36,305 nucleotides of DNA from a virus: the IMG/VR virus record IMGVR_UViG_3300007072_000133, positions 1 to 36,305 of that record. One strand, written 5' to 3'. A program made the position numbers and the translations under genes. Shown piece by piece: positions 30,063 through 36,305 of the stretch. The first letter of the stretch is position 1. Every line of letters starts with the position of its first letter. The notes beneath the pieces are model-generated. The model saw nothing but the letters and a program-made list of their open reading frames with translations, had not been told where the DNA came from and did no database searches.

Positions 30063-30085
30063 AAGGCCCTGTGGGGCAGGGCCTT
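30063..30085 (-). terminator. Hairpin with T run on the - strand
   Basis: Perfect AAGGCCCTG / CAGGGCCTT stem with loop TGGGG. The T-rich tract (TTTTTCTTTC) follows on the - strand only. No - strand gene ends here, so it would block antisense transcription, or serve as a stem for the + mRNA without a T run. Confidence 0.5.
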
Positions 30086-30100
30086 GTGGCGGCGTCAGGG

Positions 30101-30130
30101 TTGCGGCCCGTTCGCCGTCTGTATTATACA
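30101..30130 (+). promoter_or_regulatory. Possible promoter
   Basis: TTGCGG, 18 bases, TATACA, just downstream of the hairpin and 19 bases before the next ATG. The -10 region TATTATACA stands out in GC-rich surroundings. Confidence 0.4.
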
Positions 30131-30148
30131 ACAAGTCAGGAGGTTGTG

Positions 30149-30223
30149 ATGGGTGCGTTTTTGTGGTGGCTGGCTGAGGTGGAGTGGCTGCTGCGGCAGA
30201 TCGAGACGTTTGTGGCGGGGTGA
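30149..30223 (+). CDS. 24-residue Trp-rich microprotein
   Basis: ATG preceded by TCAGGAGGTTGTG, the best ribosome site in this stretch, and by a possible promoter. The peptide begins MGAFLWWLAEVEWLLRQ: three Trp on one amphipathic helix, able to lie on or in a membrane. Its stop is 20 bases before the next start. Being so short, it might be a leader that sets translation of the next gene rather than a working protein. Confidence 0.5.
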   Translation: MGAFLWWLAEVEWLLRQIETFVAG

Positions 30224-30242
30224 TGCAGAGAAGGAGGCGATC

Positions 30243-30728
30243 ATGGCGTATTCTGAAACGTCAGTGTCGGTTGAACGAAGCAAAGAGGCGATCCGCCGTA
30301 TTCTCATCAAGGCCGGCGCGCGCGGCGTTCAATTCTCAGAAGATTTTGATGAGCACCGCATCAATGTGAAATTCGCCAAACAGGTGAATGGTCACATGCG
30401 GACTGTCAGCGTCTCGCTGGTGGTGCCCGCACCGGAAAAGCCGAAGCGTATTCGACGCAACTCCCGAAAATCAGACGCGGATCGCTGGGATCAAATGGAG
30501 CGCGCAACCTATCGCGCGCTGCACTGGTGGCTGAAGTCGCAGTTTGAAGCCGTCGATTTTGGCCTGTTGTCATTTGAGGACGTGTTTCTATCTCATTTTG
30601 AGTGGATGATTGACGGCAGGACAACAACAGTCGGCGCGATGGTGTTGCCTCATCTGTCAAATGGATCGAATTTTCTACCGGCCCCGCGTGAACCAGAGAT
30701 CATCGATGCGCAATACGCGGAGACATGA
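30243..30728 (+). CDS. Conserved-type phage early protein, unknown
   Basis: 161 residues from ATG with AAGGAGG. The pattern is familiar from many phage genomes: VSVERSKEAIRRILIKAGARGV, then a strand-rich middle ending SLVVPAP, then RALHWWLKSQFEAVDFGLLS and FEDVFLSHFEWMIDGRTTTV. I know of no assigned function; such genes usually lie near replication or recombination genes, as here. GC is visibly lower than in its neighbours, pointing to a separate origin. Confidence 0.7.
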   Translation: MAYSETSVSVERSKEAIRRILIKAGARGVQFSEDFDEHRINVKFAKQVNGHMRTVSVSLVVPAPEKPKRIRRNSRKSDADRWDQMERATYRALHWWLKSQFEAVDFGLLSFEDVFLSHFEWMIDGRTTTVGAMVLPHLSNGSNFLPAPREPEIIDAQYAET

Positions 30729-30790
30729 CGCGCTTACAGTAATTTATAACAATCACAAGGATGAAATTCATTTGCGATGGAGGTGATGTG

Positions 30791-31996
30791 ATGAACGATT
30801 TGACGCAGTTGCTTGAGGCGGGACAGCAGATGCTTGAAAATGACGCGCTGCTGCACGAGAAGAAGATCGCCCAGATGAACGCCGAAAACGAGGGTTGGCA
30901 GTGGCGCTGCCTGACGGCAGTCCGGGATGCGCTGGGCGTGGATGAGGCCACGTGGCGGGCGTTTGAGCCGACGTATAACGGCGGGATGCGGCCCAATGTG
31001 ACGCTGCATTATCGCGGAATGGCGATTGGCTTCAATGTCGAGACGCGCGGCATCAGCCAGAATGTGTTTGTCAATTCGTATGGCTGCATGACGCCCATCG
31101 AATATCTGGCGCGCAAGATGGCCGAGATCGAGAATCGGGTTGAACGCGAGATCAATCAGACGCTGGCCGATTTGCGACTGGAAGAGGGAGCGGTCTGGCA
31201 GGCGTATGATGGCGCGCACCGCGAGCTGGTGTGGAATGAGGCGGTGGTGCGGTCGGCGCGGGCGGCATTTCTGGTTGCGGTGTATGACAAAAAGGCGCTG
31301 CAAACCCTGAGGGATGGCGAGTGGTGGTTGCGCGAGGTGGAGGAGTTGCGCGGGGAGCCGCTGTTGACCGAACGTCAGGATGCGATCGAGGCGGTTGAGC
31401 GCGCGGTGCGCGTCCTGCGTTTCCTGGATGCGATCAATGATCGGCGCGATCCGCAAACGGGCGAGAAACTCGGCGATGATGACAATTGGGATGAGGAGCG
31501 CGGGCCATACAGTGATGTGGTGACGGCTGAGGAAGTGGCGGCCTACACGGCGGGCGCCGAGTCGGCCGGCGTCATGGATGACGCGCGGGTGCAGCAGGCG
31601 CTGGCCGAGCGTGCACAGCAGATGCGCGACCATCTGTTGCAGGTTGAGGTTGAGGAGAAACGGGCCGAGATGGAACGGCAGTTGTTTACGCCGTTCCGAT
31701 ATTACGAGGTGCGCTACAGCCTGATCGGCGAGCGGGACAACGGCGAGGAACGATTTGTTGATTGGGATTCGTTCATCACGCTGCACGAAGAGCCGAACGA
31801 GCGCGGGTATTACTGGACGGTGGGCGGCGTGACAATGAAACCGCGCTACATCGTGGCCGTGATCATGCGCCAGTGCGACAGCATTGAGCAGTATCGGAGA
31901 CTGGCGTGGTCGCGGAATTTCACGCGCAAAACGGAGTACGGAGAGATGCTGGTGACGCCAGCGGATGCAGAGATGATTGGTGAAGGAGGTGAATGA
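30791..31996 (+). CDS. 401-residue protein with coiled-coil parts, unknown
   Basis: Start at 30791 has GGAGGTGATGTG before it. The N-terminus is a helical segment (LLEAGQQMLENDALLHEKK). Then comes a possible small alpha/beta domain with LGVDEATWRAFEPTYNGGMR and YRGMAIGFNVETRG. Next is a long Glu/Arg-rich helical region (about 110-190 and 260-310), and last a beta-rich end (YYEVRYSLIGERDNGEERFV). It ends overlapping the next start (ATGATG). No catalytic motif seen. It may be a scaffold or accessory factor for replication; this is a guess. Confidence 0.65.
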   Translation: MNDLTQLLEAGQQMLENDALLHEKKIAQMNAENEGWQWRCLTAVRDALGVDEATWRAFEPTYNGGMRPNVTLHYRGMAIGFNVETRGISQNVFVNSYGCMTPIEYLARKMAEIENRVEREINQTLADLRLEEGAVWQAYDGAHRELVWNEAVVRSARAAFLVAVYDKKALQTLRDGEWWLREVEELRGEPLLTERQDAIEAVERAVRVLRFLDAINDRRDPQTGEKLGDDDNWDEERGPYSDVVTAEEVAAYTAGAESAGVMDDARVQQALAERAQQMRDHLLQVEVEEKRAEMERQLFTPFRYYEVRYSLIGERDNGEERFVDWDSFITLHEEPNERGYYWTVGGVTMKPRYIVAVIMRQCDSIEQYRRLAWSRNFTRKTEYGEMLVTPADAEMIGEGGE

Positions 31997-32226
31997 TGGC
32001 GGCGGCCATTTTGCCCAGGCCGGGCACGAGGAACGGGCCATGCGTGGGGGAGTGTCAGCATGTGGATTGCCGGCAGACGCGCCAGGAGGCTGCGCAGGTG
32101 TGCGCGTTCTGCGGGACGGAGATCGGGTACGGGGTGCGGTATTACCGGGGCGATCGGAATCAGTTGGTGCATGCCGCGTGTTTTGAGGACGCGGTCGAGC
32201 GCGAGATGAAGGCGAGGAGACAATGA
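31996..32226 (+). CDS. Zinc-ribbon-like small protein
   Basis: 76 residues; ATG with AAGGAGGTG six bases upstream (an ATG three bases earlier is too close). Metal-binding pattern: CVGECQHVDC, CAFCG, and VHAACF, a mix of Cys and His like treble-clef or LIM-type fingers. Probably binds DNA, RNA or a host protein. Its stop overlaps the next start (ATGA). Confidence 0.65.
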   Translation: MAAAILPRPGTRNGPCVGECQHVDCRQTRQEAAQVCAFCGTEIGYGVRYYRGDRNQLVHAACFEDAVEREMKARRQ

Positions 32227-32480
32227 TCGACTCACTCATCGTAGGTGAAAAGTACCCAGTGGAACTGGGCGGGCGGCATGAGTGCGGATCGACGCTGTTG
32301 ATCCGGGATGAGGCGACCTACCTGGGCCGAATCTTGTGGGATGGAGTCATCAAGGACATGTTTGAGTTCGATCCGCCGCTGCGGTGCACGTGCGGCGAGG
32401 AGATCGCCATGTGGTTCTCGTCGGCAGTGGACGCGGACCCGGAGGCGTGGGAAGCGGCGTTGTCAGACATTGAGATGTGA
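32223..32480 (+). CDS. Small protein with possible zinc site
   Basis: 85 residues, coupled to the gene before it by an ATGA overlap. GRHECGSTL and RCTCGEE bring three Cys and a His together across a beta-rich domain (LLIRDEATYLGRILWDGVI). Acidic helical end. Family not recognised; role unknown. Confidence 0.6.
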   Translation: MIDSLIVGEKYPVELGGRHECGSTLLIRDEATYLGRILWDGVIKDMFEFDPPLRCTCGEEIAMWFSSAVDADPEAWEAALSDIEM

Positions 32481-32513
32481 TGTTGATTCGATTGCGTGAA
32501 AGAAGGGGCGCGC

Positions 32514-33980
32514 ATGGCGCAGCCAAATAACGTGACGACGGTGCAATATGGTTCGACGGTGGTGGCGCGGATGCCGCCGCATTCGGTGGAGGCGGAAGAG
32601 GCCGTGCTGGGATCGGTCTTGATCGATCCTGAGGTGCTGGGCGATGTGAGCCGGGTGCTGGCGCCAGCGGATTTCTACATCGTCAAGAACGGGTGGGTGT
32701 TCGAGGCTTGCCAGGCGCTGCGCGATCGGCAGGAGCCGATCGATTTTGTGACGCTGACGCGGGAGTTGGAGTCGCGCGGGCAACTAGTTGAGGCGGGCGG
32801 GCCGGCGTACATCTCGCAGTTGATTAACTGCGTGCCGACGGCGATCCACGCGACCGGATACGCGAAGATCGTGAAGCGGGCCAGCATTCGGCGCGGGCTG
32901 CTGGAGATTTTGAGCGACGGCGCGGCGCGGGCGTATGACGAAAGCGGAGACGAGGTTACGGATCTGCGTGACATCGCGGGCCGCATCACGGCGTTGCAGT
33001 ATGCGGCAATCTCGCGGCTGAATGGGAATTCGAGCCTGATGCCGGCGCGGGAAATGATGAGAATCGAGTGGCCTGATCCGGTATGGATTGTGCCGGATCT
33101 GCTGCCGAGCGGGATGGGCTTTTTGCACGGCAAGCCGAAGAGTGGCAAGTCGTGGTTGATGATGCAGGTGGCGTGCGCGAAGGCGACCGGCGGGCGGGTG
33201 TTCGATAAACCGATCGAGCCGGGGCCGGTGCTGTATTTCGCGCTGGAGGACCATCCGCGCCGGCTGAAGAGCCGGGCGAGCAAGCAGATGTGGCCGGCGG
33301 ACACGGCGATCGATTTTGTGCTGTTCGACGCGTTCGTGCAGGAGTTCGGCAATCTGAACGAGGGCGGCGCGGATCGGATCGCGTACCTGATCGACCAGCG
33401 CGGGTATCAGTTGGTGGTGGTGGACACGTTCAGCAAGGCGATCGGGATGCACTTGAAGAGCAGCGACAGCAATGACGCCGGCGCGATCACGAAGGCGCTG
33501 GCGGGCTTGCAGGCGGTGGCGCTGGGGAAGAATGCGTGCGTGATGTTCATCGATCATCAGAGCAAGTCAACGAACCAGGAGAGCGGAGACGCGATCAGTG
33601 ATGTGTACGGATCGGTGGCGAAGGCGGGCGTGAGTGACGTGATGTGGGGATTGTATCGTGAGCGGGGGAAGATGGGGGCAACGCTCAACGTTACCGGGCG
33701 TGACATCGACGAGGCGACGCTACTGCTCACTTTTGATAAGGAGTTTGGGGTCTGGAATTACGAGGGTGACGGCGCGGGATTGAGGATGACGCAACGTCGC
33801 CAGGAGATCATCGACGCGCTTGATAAGTTGGGCCGATCGATGCTGCAAACGGTGGCTGACTACGTGCGGCAGCCGAAGAATCACACGCTGGAGAGGTTGC
33901 AGGATCTGGTGAGCACCGGGCTGGTGGTTAGGACTGAGAATGGCACGAACATCTGGTATGAACTGAATGAGAGAGTCTGA
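32514..33980 (+). CDS. Replication ATPase: DnaB N-domain joined to RepA-like RecA-fold ATPase
   Basis: 488 residues. The N-terminal 110 residues match the DnaB N-terminal domain (PHSVEAEEAVLGSVLIDPEV; PADFYIVKNGWVFEAC; AYISQLINCVPTA). The ATPase domain has Walker A GKPKSGKS (206-213), VLYFALEDHPRRLKSR with the catalytic Glu, and Walker B VVVDTFSKA (Asp304). This is closer to the plasmid RepA / AAA_25 type than to the DnaB C-domain. The end (about 430-488) is a winged helix. It would be the replicative helicase or its loader. Next to the iteron array, it fits an origin-bound initiation role. Confidence 0.85.
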   Translation: MAQPNNVTTVQYGSTVVARMPPHSVEAEEAVLGSVLIDPEVLGDVSRVLAPADFYIVKNGWVFEACQALRDRQEPIDFVTLTRELESRGQLVEAGGPAYISQLINCVPTAIHATGYAKIVKRASIRRGLLEILSDGAARAYDESGDEVTDLRDIAGRITALQYAAISRLNGNSSLMPAREMMRIEWPDPVWIVPDLLPSGMGFLHGKPKSGKSWLMMQVACAKATGGRVFDKPIEPGPVLYFALEDHPRRLKSRASKQMWPADTAIDFVLFDAFVQEFGNLNEGGADRIAYLIDQRGYQLVVVDTFSKAIGMHLKSSDSNDAGAITKALAGLQAVALGKNACVMFIDHQSKSTNQESGDAISDVYGSVAKAGVSDVMWGLYRERGKMGATLNVTGRDIDEATLLLTFDKEFGVWNYEGDGAGLRMTQRRQEIIDALDKLGRSMLQTVADYVRQPKNHTLERLQDLVSTGLVVRTENGTNIWYELNERV

Positions 33981-33992
33981 AATTAACTGGCA

Positions 33993-34133
33993 TTCCAGAA
34001 GTTCCAGCCATTCCAGATATTCCATCAGTTCCAGATCGTTCCAGATAGTTTATCGGGTTTATTGTCTAGTATCGGGTGATTTTAGAACTTGCAGACATTT
34101 GTACATTACCTGGAACTTCTGGAACTTCTGGAA
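33993..34133. repeat. Iteron array, candidate replication origin
   Basis: Six TTCCAG-type units at 33993, 34002, 34011, 34020 (TTCCAT), 34029 and 34039 (spacing 9,9,9,9,10), then about 65 bp of AT-rich DNA, then three inverted CTGGAA units at 34110, 34119 and 34128 (spacing 9,9). The 15-mer at 33993-34007 is perfectly inverted at 34110-34124. Near-helical phasing, AT-rich centre and position after the replication ATPase gene all suggest an origin. Confidence 0.7.
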
Positions 34134-34169
34134 CTAAGTTTGACTAAAAGATTGCAATACGTGGACAGA

Positions 34170-34310
34170 ATGTATCAGGTTGGCGGCGCTAGAAAATATG
34201 CGATTGAGTTTGTTGAGATGCCGGGCGTGGTGTTTACGGTGGATGAGGATGTTGGGCGGCTCCCTTATAGCCAGGAAAAAAAACATGTTCGTCAACGTTA
34301 CGATCGGTGA
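34170..34310 (+). CDS. Small protein, unknown
   Basis: 46 residues from ATG at 34170, beginning MYQVGGARKYAIEFVEMPG; a TTG start at 34140 is also possible. A beta-hairpin-like YAIEFVEMPGVVFTVDED is followed by a charged end. The ribosome site is weak. It overlaps the next gene by 26 bp. It may be real, but the evidence is modest. Confidence 0.35.
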   Translation: MYQVGGARKYAIEFVEMPGVVFTVDEDVGRLPYSQEKKHVRQRYDR

Positions 34311-34542
34311 TTCGCAATCGATTATCAATATTGCCGCAATCGCCGCAATTGACGTAAATCCCTACGGGAAAGATTATCCAGAAGTCGGGGTAACTCTCAT
34401 TGGTAATCATAAAGAAACCTATGATTATGTTATTTCTGGCAAAGATGCTCTTGCTATCATGCAAGCCGCCCAACAAAGCGTGCAGCCGACCGCCGCTAAC
34501 GGCGCGAAGGTTGACGGCAATTCGGAAAGCGGCGGCGGCTGA
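34285..34542 (+). CDS. 85-residue protein, unknown
   Basis: ATG preceded by AGGAAAAAAAA. Beta-rich start (MFVNVTIGDSQSIINIAA; VGVTLIGNHKETYDYVIS), a helix with DALAIMQAAQQS, and a disordered Gly/Ser end. This looks like a small PH- or Hfq-sized barrel plus helix. GC is low compared with the late genes. No family recognised. Confidence 0.55.
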   Translation: MFVNVTIGDSQSIINIAAIAAIDVNPYGKDYPEVGVTLIGNHKETYDYVISGKDALAIMQAAQQSVQPTAANGAKVDGNSESGGG

Positions 34543-34578
34543 CGCAAAACCGTTAGGCGGACGGCGCATGAGGGGCAG

Positions 34579-34755
34579 ATGTTGGCGGAGTGGATGGCGA
34601 GGGTGGCGGCTGAGGTGTGGGGCATGCGGAGCGATGAGGACAGGCGGCGGGTGATGGAATGTGTGGCGGTGTTGCAGAGAAATAGCAAGCCTTCATCAAA
34701 ATCGGAAGGTAAACATCTTTCAGGATGGAACGATGGAACAGCAACAGAAATTTGA
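34579..34755 (+). CDS. 58-residue helical protein
   Basis: ATG with AGGGG upstream; begins MLAEWMARVAAEVWGMRSDE. One or two amphipathic helices (RRRVMECVAVLQRN) and a Ser/Lys-rich disordered end. Overlaps the next gene by 23 bp. Amino-acid makeup is typical of the early genes here. No family recognised. Confidence 0.5.
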   Translation: MLAEWMARVAAEVWGMRSDEDRRRVMECVAVLQRNSKPSSKSEGKHLSGWNDGTATEI

Positions 34756-35110
34756 GCAGTGGTGCATCGTGGAGTTGTTTGGACACACGAAACTCGCCGG
34801 TTTGGTCAGCGAACAGAGCATCGGCGGCGCGATGTTCGTGCGCGTGGACGTTCCAGAGGTGCAGCGTGAGGCATCAACAGCCAAGGTCGTCAATGGACGA
34901 TATGAGGAACAGACGTACACTGAAACGATCGGACAGTTCACGAGGTTCTTCGGCGCAAACGCGATCTACAGCATCACGCCAACCAGCGAGGCGATTGCGC
35001 GGGCTGTGGCACAGCGAATTGCGATGCGACCTGTTACGGCTTTTGAACTACCGCAGTTGCGGGCGTTGAACGCGCCTGACGAAGATGACGATGATGATGA
35101 AGAGTTTTAG
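34733..35110 (+). CDS. Conserved-type early protein, unknown
   Basis: 125 residues; ATG preceded by CAGGATGGAACG, no strong ribosome site, likely coupled to the previous gene. WCIVELFGHTKLAGLVSEQS, GGAMFVRVDVPE and RFFGANAIYSITPTSEAIAR form a pattern I know from many phage genomes without an assigned function. The end is strongly acidic (DEDDDDDEEF), as in DNA mimics or chaperone-binding tails. Confidence 0.65.
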   Translation: MEQQQKFEQWCIVELFGHTKLAGLVSEQSIGGAMFVRVDVPEVQREASTAKVVNGRYEEQTYTETIGQFTRFFGANAIYSITPTSEAIARAVAQRIAMRPVTAFELPQLRALNAPDEDDDDDEEF

Positions 35111-35121
35111 GACTGACAAAC

Positions 35122-35202
35122 ATGGAGAGTGCGACTGTCGAAATCAGTGGCACTCAGGTCATCTCCGATAATCTCAGTACCAGGAAAGGAAGGCAATCAT
35201 GA
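35122..35202 (+). CDS. Possible 26-residue leader peptide
   Basis: ATG GAG AGT and on, ending in TGA that overlaps the start of the actin-like gene (ATGA). Ser/Thr-rich, begins MESATVEISG. No good ribosome site. The overlap suggests a coupling leader; it could equally be chance. Confidence 0.3.
   Translation: MESATVEISGTQVISDNLSTRKGRQS
35161..35180 (-). promoter_or_regulatory. Dispersed 20-bp motif, copy 9 (reverse)
   Basis: On the + strand: ATCTCCGATAAT, five bases, TAC (two changes), 18 bases before the start of the actin-like gene. Confidence 0.4.
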
Positions 35203-36203
35203 TCAAGCGAACGCTGAATGTGTGGGTTGGGCTGCCGATCGCGGCGCTGATGGGCGAGAGCGCGGATGAGACGCGGCGGCAGGTGTTGGGCTGGCTGCAG
35301 GGTGAGCATGAGTGGAGCGCCGACGGCGAGCGCTGCAGGCTGGAGGTGGCTCAGGCGACGGTTGCCGCTCAGCCGGTTGGGGCGGTGTTTGATTATCTGC
35401 TGAATGAGCGGGGCGAGATGACGCCGGCGCGCAGGGCGCAGTTTAAGCGCGAGATCGGCGTGCTGGGCATCGGGATGAATACGGTGGACCTGCTGGTGAT
35501 TTCCGGCGGGGCGCCGGTGGAGCGGTTTACGGCCGGCGCGAATGTGGGGGTGCGTCGTCTGCTGGAGTTGGCGAATCCGGGCGGGTTGTACAGCCTGGCT
35601 GAGATGGACGATCGGTTGCGGGATGGAACGCTGGACACGGCGACAGCGCTGCCGATCTGGCAGCGCGAGGTGATGGGGTTGGTCGAGGAGACGTGGGCGG
35701 ACAAGTTCAAGCGCTTTGAGGCGATCGTATGCGTGGGCGGCGGATCGATTTTGCTGAGCGAGGCGGTGCTGAAGCGATTTGGCGGCCGGGCGTCTGTGGC
35801 GGATGATCCGGTGATTGCGACGGCGCGCGGGTTGTACAAATACGCGCTGATGAAGGCGACGAAATCCGCCAGTTCAAATCTCTCTCTGGCTGGGGATGGG
35901 AGGCCGATCGATGTGGCGTTTGACGCGGGGTTTGGAAGCATCAAGGTTTACGGGAAACGCGGCGGGCTGGTGATGCAGAGCGCGGTGGCGACGAATGGGA
36001 CGCGCGCGCTGGGCAGGTTGACCGGGCTGCGGTCAACCAGGAGGCCGCTGCACATTGAGGGTGAGGCCGGGTCGTTCTATGTGGGGCAGGGGGCGCACAA
36101 TTTTGGGCGGCCGGTGCAGAGTCTGGATTTTGATCGATTGACGGGCGCGCCGGAGATGATTGCGCTGTTTCAGGCGGCGATGACGAAGTATTTTGAGGGG
36201 TGA
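35199..36203 (+). CDS. Actin-like partition ATPase (ParM type), apparently circularly permuted
   Basis: 334 residues; ATG with AAAGGAAGG upstream. ParM-type motifs appear in the wrong order. NVWVGLPIAAL (about 7-17) is a mid-protein strand in normal ParM. Next come VLGIGMNTVDLLVI (phosphate 2, about 88-101) and IVCVGGGSILLSEA (adenosine loop, about 177-188). Only then comes DVAFDAGFGSIK (phosphate 1, Asp242-Lys249), which normally lies at the N-terminus, followed by FYVGQGAHNFG and an ending that would lead straight into the protein's own start. No second phosphate 1 motif exists upstream. It would form filaments that segregate the phage genome. The next gene looks like its DNA-binding partner. 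Confidence 0.75.
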   Translation: MIKRTLNVWVGLPIAALMGESADETRRQVLGWLQGEHEWSADGERCRLEVAQATVAAQPVGAVFDYLLNERGEMTPARRAQFKREIGVLGIGMNTVDLLVISGGAPVERFTAGANVGVRRLLELANPGGLYSLAEMDDRLRDGTLDTATALPIWQREVMGLVEETWADKFKRFEAIVCVGGGSILLSEAVLKRFGGRASVADDPVIATARGLYKYALMKATKSASSNLSLAGDGRPIDVAFDAGFGSIKVYGKRGGLVMQSAVATNGTRALGRLTGLRSTRRPLHIEGEAGSFYVGQGAHNFGRPVQSLDFDRLTGAPEMIALFQAAMTKYFEG

Positions 36204-36206
36204 GGC

Positions 36207-36305
36207 ATGGCGCGGCCACGGGCAGAGACGCAGGCGATTATTGTGCAGGTGAAACTGAGCCTGCATCCGGGCGAGGATGACGATCTGCTGAGTTTCTTTG
36301 AGCAG
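36207..36305 (+). CDS. Probable ParR-like partition partner (3' end outside window)
   Basis: 33 residues visible, from an ATG three bases after the actin-like stop with GAGG upstream. IVQVKLSLHPGEDDDLLSFF resembles the start of small StbB/ParR-like adaptor proteins, which open with a strand and an LxPGEDDDLI-type helix. These bind a centromere array and the ParM filament end. Only the first part is seen, so the call leans on gene order. Confidence 0.55.
   Translation, partial: MARPRAETQAIIVQVKLSLHPGEDDDLLSFFEQ

Noticed and set aside
33993-34133. A CRISPR array
   Set aside because: Units are 6-9 bp with 3-bp gaps; there are no 25-40 bp repeats with unique spacers and no cas genes.
34089-34310. 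A protein starting in the iterons (LELLELLELS)
   Set aside because: The Leu-Glu repeat is simply the translation of the CTGGAA units; no ribosome site precedes it. A shorter start at 34170 is given instead.

Overview
The window is most of the genome of a temperate, long-tailed (siphovirus-like) phage or phage-plasmid with GC-rich DNA. The host is not certain. Palindromic repeats of the CCCTCACCCC...GAGAGGG type, GTG starts and strong AGGAGG ribosome sites fit Chloroflexota (Anaerolineae-like) best, but these repeats also occur in other phyla, so this is only a lean.

Layout. 1-292: tail end of a C39-like peptidase gene. 367-24895, all on +: packaging and virion module, in the order small terminase, large terminase, a single ORF joining prohead protease, scaffold and major capsid protein, a signal-peptide protein, small head proteins, head-tail connector, head closure, HK97 gp10-like protein, portal, MuF-like minor head protein, tail terminator, glycosyltransferase, methyltransferase, tail tube, tail chaperones G and GT, tape measure with an embedded Hint (intein-like) domain, two distal tail proteins, a 1322-residue tail fibre, and a small unknown protein. 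A strong terminator closes this module at 25011-25050.

25057-27430: lysogeny region, mostly on -. It holds a tyrosine integrase, a candidate attP containing the 3' end of a tRNA gene and a set of competing inverted repeats, a lipoprotein gene coupled to a CI-like repressor gene, and divergent promoters overlapping an 11-bp palindrome. 27431-36305, on +: early region with a Cro-like gene, several small unknown genes, a second tyrosine recombinase, small cysteine-rich proteins, a DnaB-N/RecA-type replication ATPase, a candidate iteron origin, and an actin-like (ParM-type) gene followed by the start of a probable ParR-like partner.

How it fits together: the repressor/Cro pair decides lysogeny. 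Integrase plus attP, or the second recombinase plus the partition pair, would maintain the genome in the cell. The ATPase and iterons replicate it, and the + strand late operon builds the virion. attP lies inside the phage sequence rather than at a junction, so the source molecule appears to be unintegrated at this site.

Most notable: (1) the actin-like ATPase appears circularly permuted; (2) the tape measure carries a Hint domain with no +1 nucleophile, suggesting self-cleavage; (3) the G/GT frameshift site, TCC TTT CGT in a +1 arrangement, has the same core as the influenza PA-X site; (4) a 20-bp motif, GTA-N5-ATTATGGGAAAT, recurs at nine places, mostly gene boundaries; (5) palindromic repeats are translated in frame inside at least four proteins; (6) an iteron array sits next to the replication ATPase.
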